Translations under genes and position numbers: made by a program | Shown: positions 55,032 to 61,107 of the stretch, piece by piece | Position numbering within the stretch: position 1 is the stretch's first letter | Layout: every line of letters starts with the position of its first letter | Notes under the pieces: model-generated | What the model was told of the DNA's origin: nothing | Databases searched by the model: none | The model's input: the letters and a program-made list of their open reading frames with translations, nothing else | Assembly: GCF_000455245.1 (NCBI RefSeq) | Contig: NZ_HG005168.1 | Location: 123,061-184,167, forward strand | DNA length: 61,107 bases | Origin: Nesterenkonia massiliensis | GTDB taxonomy: Bacteria; Actinomycetota; Actinomycetes; Actinomycetales; Micrococcaceae | Direction of reading: 5' to 3'

Positions 55032-57392
55032 TCAGCGGATATAGCGGCTCAGGTGCTGCGCGGTGAGCGTGTCAGCTTCCACCAGCTGAGCCGGGGTTCC
55101 GGTGAAGACCACCTCCCCGCCGTCGTGCCCTGCTCCTGGGCCAAGATCGATGATCCAATCGGCATGGGCCATCACTGCCTGGTGATGTTCGATGACGATC
55201 ACCGTCTTCCCTGAATCCACCAGCCGGTCCAGCAAGCCCAGCAGGTTCTCCACATCCGCAAGGTGCAGGCCCGTGGTGGGTTCATCAAGGATGTAGATGC
55301 CACCGTCATTGCCCATATGAACCGCCAGCTTCAGGCGCTGCCGCTCGCCTCCGGAAAGGGTGTTCAGCGGCTGCCCCAGACGGACATACCCCAGCCCCAC
55401 ATCGGCCAGCCGGAGCAGGATCTTATGGGCAGCCGGCAGCTTGGCCTCCCCGGCAGCAAGGAACTCGCCGGCCTCAGTCACCGGCAGATCCAGCACCTCC
55501 GCGATGTTCTTACCACCGAGGGTGTATTCCAGGACCTCCGGACGGAAGCGCCGACCCTCGCACTCCTCACAGGGGGCCGAGGCCGAGGCCATCACACCAA
55601 GATCGGTCTCGATCACTCCGGCACCGCCGCAGGCTGGGCAGGCGCCCTCCGAGTTCGCGGAGAACAAGGCGGGCTTGACGCCATTAGCCTTGGCGAAGGC
55701 CTTCCGGATGGGCTCCAGCAGGCCCGTATAGGTGGCCGGGTTGCTGCGCCGCGATCCCTTAATAGCGGACTGGTCAACGGCCACCACACCGTCCTGGCCC
55801 GCCACGTGACCATGGATCAGTGAGGACTTGCCGGATCCTGCCACACCAGTGATCACGCTCAGCACGCCCAGCGGGATATCGGCATCGGCGTTCTTCAAGT
55901 TATGTGTCCCAGCGCCGCGGATCTGCAACTGCCCGGCTGGTGTGCGCACGCTGTCCTTCAGCTGGGCCCGGTATGAGAGGTGCTGCCCGGTGAGGGTGCC
56001 AGAACTCTTCAAACCCTCCAGATCGCCGTCGTAGACCACCTGGCCGCCAGCGGAACCAGCACGCGGACCCATATCGATCACATGATCGGCAATAGCCATC
56101 ACCTCGGGCTTATGCTCCACCACCAGCACGGTATTGCCCTTATCCCGCAGACGCAGCAGCAGCTTATTCATCCGCTGGATGTCATGGGGGTGCAGCCCCG
56201 CGGTGGGTTCATCAAAGACGTAGGTGACATCGGTCAGCGCTGAGCCAAGGTGGCGGATCATCTTCACCCGCTGAGCCTCGCCGCCGGAGAGTGTGCTGGA
56301 AGCCCGGTCCAGGGACAGATAGCCCAAACCGATCTCCGTGAAGTGCCCCAGGGTCTTGCTCAGTGAGTCCAATAGCGGCTGCACCGAAGGTTCCTTCAGC
56401 CCGTCCACCCATTCGGCCAGGTCAGTGATCTGCATGGCGCAGGCCTCGGCGATATTGATGCCGGCGATCTTTGCGGACCTGGCCGAGGCGTTCAACCTGG
56501 TGCCTGCACAGTCGGGACAGCTGATGTAGGTGACCGCGCGGTCCACGAACTCCCGGATATGGGACTGCATAGCCTCACGGTCCTTAGACAAGAAGGACTT
56601 CTGGATCTGCGGGACCAAACCCTGATAGGTCATATTCACCCCGCCGATCTTGACCTTGACCGGCTCACGATGCAGCAGATCATGCCATTCGGTCTCGGTG
56701 TACTGACCCACCGGCTTATCCGGATCGAAGAACCCGGACTCGGCATAGAACCGCACGGACCAGCCGCCAGGCTTATAGCCGGGGATGGTGATGGCCCCCT
56801 CGTTCAAAGAGAGGGACTTATCCACCAGCTGGTTCAGATCCAGGTCGGTGACATGCCCGGTGCCCTCGCATCGTGGGCACATCCCGCCCAGCACGGTGAA
56901 CTCCGCGCGTGCCGGCTTCTTAGTGGCGGATGCCTTCTCCACAGTCAGCGAACCCTTGCCGGAGGCGGTCGCCACATTGAAGCTGAAGGCATTGGGCGAA
57001 CCGATATGCGGCTGACCCAACCGGGAGAACAGAATCCGCAGCATGGCGTTGACATCGGTGAAGGTGCCCACGGTGGAGCGAATATTGGCCGCCAAGCGCT
57101 CTTGGTCCACCAGGATGACGGTGGTCAGACCCTCCAGAACATCCACATCAGGACGTGCCAGGGTGGGCATGAAGCCCTGCAGAAATGCTGAATAGGTCTC
57201 ATTGATCATCCGCTGGGATTCCGCGGCGATGGTCCCGAAGACCAATGACGATTTGCCCGAGCCGGAGACGCCGGTGAAAACCGTCAGACGCCGTTTAGGG
57301 ATCTGCACCGACACGTTCTGGAGATTGTTCTGCCGAGCCCCCTGGACCCGGATGACGTCGTGGGAATCAGCAGCATGAATGCCATCGCTCAT
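55032..57392 (-). CDS. UvrA-like ABC ATPase, short drug-resistance (DrrC/UvrA2-like) type
   Basis: A 786-residue protein, shorter than UvrA (about 940-960). Both ATPase halves are intact: Walker A G-V-S-G-S-G-K-S and G-V-A-G-S-G-K-S, signatures T-L-S-G-G-E-A-Q-R and T-L-S-G-G-E-R-Q-R, and zinc Cys pairs (C-P-R-C, C-P-D-C, C-P-A-C, C-E-E-C). The length fits loss of the UvrB-binding insertion. Members protect against DNA-binding drugs such as anthracyclines. SD and promoter unclear. It is the main gene of the segment separating the two Tad groups. Confidence 0.93.
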   Translation of the reverse strand: MSDGIHAADSHDVIRVQGARQNNLQNVSVQIPKRRLTVFTGVSGSGKSSLVFGTIAAESQRMINETYSAFLQGFMPTLARPDVDVLEGLTTVILVDQERLAANIRSTVGTFTDVNAMLRILFSRLGQPHIGSPNAFSFNVATASGKGSLTVEKASATKKPARAEFTVLGGMCPRCEGTGHVTDLDLNQLVDKSLSLNEGAITIPGYKPGGWSVRFYAESGFFDPDKPVGQYTETEWHDLLHREPVKVKIGGVNMTYQGLVPQIQKSFLSKDREAMQSHIREFVDRAVTYISCPDCAGTRLNASARSAKIAGINIAEACAMQITDLAEWVDGLKEPSVQPLLDSLSKTLGHFTEIGLGYLSLDRASSTLSGGEAQRVKMIRHLGSALTDVTYVFDEPTAGLHPHDIQRMNKLLLRLRDKGNTVLVVEHKPEVMAIADHVIDMGPRAGSAGGQVVYDGDLEGLKSSGTLTGQHLSYRAQLKDSVRTPAGQLQIRGAGTHNLKNADADIPLGVLSVITGVAGSGKSSLIHGHVAGQDGVVAVDQSAIKGSRRSNPATYTGLLEPIRKAFAKANGVKPALFSANSEGACPACGGAGVIETDLGVMASASAPCEECEGRRFRPEVLEYTLGGKNIAEVLDLPVTEAGEFLAAGEAKLPAAHKILLRLADVGLGYVRLGQPLNTLSGGERQRLKLAVHMGNDGGIYILDEPTTGLHLADVENLLGLLDRLVDSGKTVIVIEHHQAVMAHADWIIDLGPGAGHDGGEVVFTGTPAQLVEADTLTAQHLSRYIR

Positions 57393-57441
57393 GACTGGGA
57401 GTCTAGTGCGCAGTTGACGCTGCTGAATGACGGGCTCGGGG

Positions 57442-58176
57442 TCAGCTCATGGGATAGACGGCCACTGGCAGTGCGTGGCTGACCAGGGGGTCTGCGCTGC
57501 GCTGGGCGGCCGCTTCGGTCATGGACTCCAGCATCATCCGTGGATCAAAATCCCCGCCCAGCTCAGCCAGGTACTGGGCGTGGGCTTCAAGTGAGGCTAT
57601 GCCGCGCTGCAGCGGCTCACCGCTGACATCCACCAGGTGATCGGCGGATCCGCCGAAGACCAGCAGCCAGCTCACCGCCCAGGGTTCAAAGCCCTGCTGG
57701 GCCAGCTCCGGGAAGACCCAGGGATTATCAGCATCACGGATGGCATCCACCGTGGCCAGTCCGGTGGCGCGGTGGTCGGCATGGTTGAGCCCCCAGCTGA
57801 CTTCAAGGTCCCAAGTCTGGGTCAGGACGAGGTCCGGTTTCAGCTGCCGGATATGCCTGGCGATCGCCTGGCGAGTGGCGAGGTCGCTTTGGAGGGTGCC
57901 ATCCGGGAAATCCAGGATCTTAAGATCCTCAACGCCGACGACGGCGCAGGCTTCCTGCTGCTCGCGTGCGCGCAGGGCCGCCGCCTCCTCCGGATGACGC
58001 GAGCGCATTCCGGCCTCACCAGCGGTCAGCAGCAGGTAGGAGACCTCGACGCCGCGGGCTGACCAGCGGGCGGCAGCGGCAGAACCCCCGTACTCCATGT
58101 CATCAGGATGGGCGGCCACACACAGCACCCGGGTGATCTCGGAGTCATCAAACAGCGGAAGGGACTCGGAACTCAT
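57442..58176 (-). CDS. PIG-L/LmbE-family zinc deacetylase
   Basis: A 244-residue protein with the zinc motif A-A-H-P-D-D-M-E and the third ligand in N-H-A-D-H-R-A. The family includes MshB and Mca (mycothiol pathway) and N-acetylglucosaminyl deacetylases. L-T-A-G-E-A-G-M-R and Q-E-A-C-A-V-V-G are usual. Which substrate is not clear. The UvrA-like gene lies 50 bp downstream. Confidence 0.9.
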   Translation of the reverse strand: MSSESLPLFDDSEITRVLCVAAHPDDMEYGGSAAAARWSARGVEVSYLLLTAGEAGMRSRHPEEAAALRAREQQEACAVVGVEDLKILDFPDGTLQSDLATRQAIARHIRQLKPDLVLTQTWDLEVSWGLNHADHRATGLATVDAIRDADNPWVFPELAQQGFEPWAVSWLLVFGGSADHLVDVSGEPLQRGIASLEAHAQYLAELGGDFDPRMMLESMTEAAAQRSADPLVSHALPVAVYPMS

Positions 58177-58236
58177 GGGTTCATCCCACCACGCCGGAGG
58201 TGCAGAGGGAAGGGCAGTGCCTGCCCAATCGACCCC

Positions 58237-58672
58237 TCAACCGCGCAACGGCACGCGGTCCAGCAGCGTATGCTGCGGCCCACCAGATTTTCCGGCTCCG
58301 AGTTCCGAGAGCATCAGGTGGGCCTGGTCAGCCCGCCAGGAGGGTCCTTCGTAGATTGAGAGGGCGGCCGCCCGGGCTTGGAGCTGTTCTGCAGCTCGGC
58401 GCCTGTCGCGGGCCCGGGCCAGGGTGACATGGGCCCGACGTCGCTCCCTGGCCGGTGCCGGTGTACCGCTGGTGCTGTACTGGGATCCCGCTTGTTCGCA
58501 GAGGCGCATCAGCGCAGCCAGCGGACTGGTGCCGCTGCTCTTCAGGCACCCAGCGCAGTGCGGGCCGCCGATTGCCCGGAGTCTGCGGGGCTGCGGCCTC
58601 TACTGAATGCACTGCCTCCTGAAGGTGTTCGGCTGCATGGTTCGGCAGTGGCAGTGATAAAAAGAGCCTCAC
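58237..58672 (-). pseudogene. 2'-5' RNA ligase-like (ThpR/2H phosphoesterase) gene with internal deletion
   Basis: The N-terminus M-R-L-F-L-S-L-P-L-P and L-R-W-V-P-E-E-Q is that of ThpR-type 2H proteins; the frame then changes and continues with L-A-A-L-M-R-L-C-E-Q-A-G and A-H-V-T-L-A-R-A. Between, about 70 residues including the first H-x-T motif are missing, so the gene (about 145 codons rather than 180-190) lacks one of the two catalytic His motifs. Internal deletion plus frameshift; almost certainly inactive. Confidence 0.75.
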
Positions 58673-58715
58673 ATGGGCATCAGCAGCTCAACGGTGTGGG
58701 ACATTCCCGCCGTGG

Positions 58716-59000
58716 CTATGTGGGCTGGCGCAGGTTGCGACGTTCCTTAGCTGTGACGCGTAGGCCAGAGGCGATCAGGATCCGCACCAGTTCATGGCAA
58801 CTCACCGGCACCGCTCCACGTGTAATCAGAGTCTCGTAGCGGAATGCGGGCACATCGTAGTGGTCTAAGTCGAAGGCCCGCGGGGAGAGCTCGGCGCCAG
58901 CGGCGAAGGCATGGAGCTCTTCCAGCGAATGGTCGGAGATCAAGTGGGAGAACTCGGTGCCGTGTGCTGGCCACATTGGCGGGTCGATATAGATGGTCAT
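58716..59000 (-). CDS. DUF4031 protein
   Basis: A 94-residue protein: M-T-I-Y-I-D-P-P-M-W-P-A-H-G-T, then S-H-L-I-S-D and E-E-L-H-A-F-A. This N-terminus is diagnostic for DUF4031. Function unknown. A complete small domain, with the broken RNA-ligase-like gene downstream. Confidence 0.88.
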   Translation of the reverse strand: MTIYIDPPMWPAHGTEFSHLISDHSLEELHAFAAGAELSPRAFDLDHYDVPAFRYETLITRGAVPVSCHELVRILIASGLRVTAKERRNLRQPT

Positions 59001-59047
59001 GAGGGCTGGCAGTCTACTCCTGGAGTCTCCGAGGCGATCTGCGCAGC

Positions 59048-59251
59048 GTGGTGAATCCCACCCCCACGCGCACGCTGTTGGTGCGCACTAAGGGGACCTT
59101 GCTGAATAGCCCCGCTGTGCAGCGCATCCTGCAGCTGTTGCAGGAGCAGACAGCAGTCACCACTGAACACGCGGAGGCGCCGCAGGAACAGCAAGCTGCC
59201 CTGGACTACCAAAGCGCTCACGATGAGCAGAAGGCCATGGCGATGTCCTAA
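59048..59251 (+). CDS. Possible small protein, unrecognised
   Basis: A 67-codon frame from GTG 59048 in an otherwise empty 270-bp gap. The product is hydrophilic and helical (R-I-L-Q-L-L-Q-E-Q) with a Gln/Glu-rich C-terminal half. G/C third-position bias is moderate; there is no good SD. May be spurious. Confidence 0.35.
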   Translation: MVNPTPTRTLLVRTKGTLLNSPAVQRILQLLQEQTAVTTEHAEAPQEQQAALDYQSAHDEQKAMAMS

Positions 59252-59273
59252 CGGCCCCTCAGCAGCTGACGCC

Positions 59274-59690
59274 TTACGGAAGGGCTTCGGGTGGGCCGGC
59301 CCGGGCCGAGCTGTGCACCCGCAGTCCCGGAAAGTTCAGTTGCTGAGCGAGTGAGCCGATACTCACTTCACGGCTGACAGTCACGGTGACTTCCGTAGGG
59401 AAGAGTCCGCCCACCTGGCATGCCTCCAGTACTGCGCCGTTGCGCGCCGTCACCTGCTCTGCCACAGTGCAAGGGTCCCCCTGGCGCAGCCCGCGTGCGG
59501 TATCTGCTGCGGCCAATGCGGCCAGATCCGCAGCTCTTGCCGACTGCACTGAGGCGGCGCTGACGCTGCTGACGATAGCCACCAGCGATAAACAGATAAA
59601 CAGCGCGAAGATGATGGCCAGGGCCGCAACAGTGCCCGAACCTGTGTCCTCGCCGGGCCGGAAGTCGTACCGTGGAGGACCGCAGGTCAT
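59274..59690 (-). CDS. TadE-like pseudopilin (Rv3654c type)
   Basis: A 138-residue protein. After about 17 residues comes G-S-G-T-V-A-A-L-A-I-I-F-A-L, a type-IV-like prepilin site and transmembrane helix, then a soluble domain with two Cys. It matches the TadE-like proteins of actinobacterial Tad loci. The ATG overlaps the tadE stop by one base. Confidence 0.88.
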   Translation of the reverse strand: MTCGPPRYDFRPGEDTGSGTVAALAIIFALFICLSLVAIVSSVSAASVQSARAADLAALAAADTARGLRQGDPCTVAEQVTARNGAVLEACQVGGLFPTEVTVTVSREVSIGSLAQQLNFPGLRVHSSARAGPPEALP

Positions 59691-60085
59691 CAGGGGGCTC
59701 CGGGCAACTGCTCGATGCGGACATGGGCCCTAGCCTCATGATCCACAGTCAGCTCTAGCAGCCCCAGGACCTGGACCGGGCGCCGAAGGGTCACGACGGC
59801 GTATTCGCCCTCATGACCGAGGTGGACGGAGCTATCCTGCCCCGCGGCTTCGCGGGCAAGCCGGGAGGCCGTATCGGCAGACGTTCCACGGGCCAACTCC
59901 CGGGCGGCGATCCGGGCACCCTCTTCCACACTCACACGGGCGGCCCCGTGCATCCCTAAGCCGAGCACCAGCAGCAGCACAAGCACCACGGCAGGCAGCG
60001 CCAGCGCGAACTCGGCGGTGACTGAACCGTGTTCGGCAGTCTGCGCTGGCGCTGCCCGGCGTCGTCGTCCCTTCAGGTCTGGCAT
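59690..60085 (-). CDS. tadE: TadE-family pilus protein
   Basis: A 131-residue pseudopilin: a basic leader, then H-G-S-V-T-A-E-F-A-L-A-L-P-A-V-V, the TadE prepilin site and helix, and a short soluble domain (E-E-G-A-R-I-A-A-R-E-L-A-R-G). Lies 5 bp after flp. Confidence 0.93.
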   Translation of the reverse strand: MPDLKGRRRRAAPAQTAEHGSVTAEFALALPAVVLVLLLVLGLGMHGAARVSVEEGARIAARELARGTSADTASRLAREAAGQDSSVHLGHEGEYAVVTLRRPVQVLGLLELTVDHEARAHVRIEQLPGAP

Positions 60086-60090
60086 CGGAG

Positions 60091-60279
60091 TTAGTGGCTC
60101 AGTGCTCGCTGGACCACTGATTCCAGAAGGCCCTGCACAGTGTCAGAGGTCAGCACAGCTGTCAGCAGCCCCGCGAAAGCAACTGCGGCAAGCATGACGA
60201 TCCCGTACTCTGCGGTGGCCAAGCCGTCCTCCTCCTGCTGCAGGGTGTTCATGGAACAATTTTTCTGCCCTGTATTCAC
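60091..60279 (-). CDS. DUF4244 Flp-like pilin
   Basis: A 62-residue pilin precursor starting at GTG 60279 (SD AAGGAG). D-G-L-A-T-A-E-Y-G-I-V-M-L-A-A-V-A-F-A-G-L-L holds the processing site after Gly, the Glu and the hydrophobic helix. It is the major pilin candidate, first in flp-tadE-tadE-like, which face the tadZABC group. Confidence 0.93.
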   Translation of the reverse strand: MNTGQKNCSMNTLQQEEDGLATAEYGIVMLAAVAFAGLLTAVLTSDTVQGLLESVVQRALSH

Positions 60280-60509
60280 GGTGCTCTCCTTATCGTTGAG
60301 GTGCCGCTTGCTGGGGTAGCAAGGGCTCCTCTCACCTTCATTGATTCGGGGTCACAGCGGTGAAGTTCCTCACCGATCTGTGGAGAGCACGGTGTGTCGG
60401 ATCGCTCTGGGACCAGTCTGGGGAAAACTCCGTGGGGCATCGAAACGGTGGGTGTAGCCGGGCAGGAGTATGCTCAAAATTGATTCCGTTGAGAATGCGA
60501 ACTATGTGA

Positions 60510-61107
60510 CGGGAGAACTGGGCGGACCAGCAGGGGCAGCAGAATCCGGCACCGCTGTTCACCCGAGATTTTTTCCTGGGCATCTGCATCAACATGTTCA
60601 CCGCCACGGTCTGGTTTCTGCTGATCACCACCATGGCGGTCTATGCGGCCAGTGAATTTCTCGCGGGTCAGATGGCGTCAGGATTTGCGGCCTCTTGGTT
60701 TGTGGTTGGGGCCCTAGTGGCTCGCTCGGCGGCGAGGAAGTACGTCAATGTGCTGGGTCGCAAGCGGTCATTGGTGATCTGTCTGTTGATCTTCACTGCG
60801 GCTGCCATCGGGTATTTCTGGGTGGATTCCTATGTCTTGCTGATCGGACTGCGCGTGCTGCATGGTGCCTCGATCGGGTTCGGACAGTCTGCGTTGAATG
60901 CGGCGATCTTCGACATCATCCTCTCCACGCGCCGCGGCGAAGGTGCCGGCGACTATCTGGTGGCCAATTCGCTGCCGCATGCGGTGGGTCCGCTCTCTGC
61001 TATTCAGCTCACCCAGCGGTTCGGCTTCGAGGCGGTCTTTGTCACCGCCAGCTCTCTGGCCGGGGTGGCCATGCTCGCTGCGCTGATCATCCGGCTGCCA
61101 GAAAACT
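60510..61107 (+). CDS. MFS transporter, 3' end outside window; 5' end unresolved
   Basis: Bases from 60510 to the edge encode P-L-F-T-R-D-F-F-L-G then several transmembrane helices, with A-R-K-Y-V-N-V-L-G-R-K-R as the loop 2-3 motif. It fits MFS importers/exporters of about 400 residues, so half is missing. The frame has a TGA at 60507 and no good start before the ATG at 60594, which would cut helix 1. A nearby frame (ATG 60470) gives M-L-K-I-D-S-V-E-N-A-N-Y-V, possibly the true N-terminus with a frameshift near 60507. Confidence 0.75.

Overview
The window is a 61.1 kb piece of a high-GC Gram-positive chromosome, almost certainly Actinomycetota, order Micrococcales, and most like Micrococcaceae/Nesterenkonia-type genomes (inferred from gene content, not a database match). 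Supporting evidence: strong G/C third-position bias; many GTG starts and 4-bp ATGA/GTGA gene overlaps; DUF3073, DUF4244 and Septum_form-type proteins; an HspR (HAIR) box before clpB; and a block from ponA through crp, marP, acs, nth and a CoA-type NUDIX gene to a Tad pilus locus that matches the gene order I recall from mycobacteria. No rRNA, tRNA, CRISPR array, transposase or prophage gene was seen.

Layout. 1-2.5 kb: a CstR-type persulfide-detoxification operon (two-domain rhodanese tail, YgaP-like rhodanese, TauE/SafE exporter, CsoR/CstR regulator). 2.5-3.7 kb: decayed DNA with a DUF302 gene broken by one base and a winged-helix regulator remnant. 3.7-10.7 kb: clpB, a Septum_form-like protein, DUF3073, a sirtuin, and an MFS exporter with its TetR repressor and a perfect operator palindrome. 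10.6-15.7 kb: a reverse-strand operon of nucleoside hydrolase, YhhQ-family queuosine-precursor transporter and a full ECF transporter (S, T and a fused two-domain ATPase), proposed here as a queuosine/queuine salvage island. 16-20.5 kb: two hypothetical envelope proteins and purF-purM. 20.5-27.1 kb: glpK-glpD, a divergent SorC-type regulator and a membrane-anchored alpha/beta hydrolase with shared operator-like sites. 27.2-34.2 kb: an OafA-type acyltransferase, a lipoprotein, purD-purC, asparaginase and an SCP_3 protein. 34.2-38.0 kb: a heterodimeric ABC exporter. 38.2-50.4 kb: ponA, metallophosphoesterase, lipoprotein, ATP-grasp ligase, RidA, DUF4177, Crp/GlxR, MarP-like protease, aroQ, acs, nth, NUDIX. 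50.5-60.3 kb: Tad pilus genes in two opposed groups separated by a UvrA-like ATPase, a PIG-L deacetylase, a broken RNA-ligase-like gene and DUF4031. The right edge cuts an MFS gene.

The most interesting points are the YhhQ + nucleoside hydrolase + ECF locus, in which two unrelated transporter genes share a duplicated 5' end; the matched loss of catalytic residues in both the fused ECF ATPase and the ABC exporter pair, each leaving exactly one complete ATP site; a three-site operator family linking the glp genes to an unusual hydrolase; a Tad locus that looks split by an inversion; and several intergenic palindromes of similar architecture.
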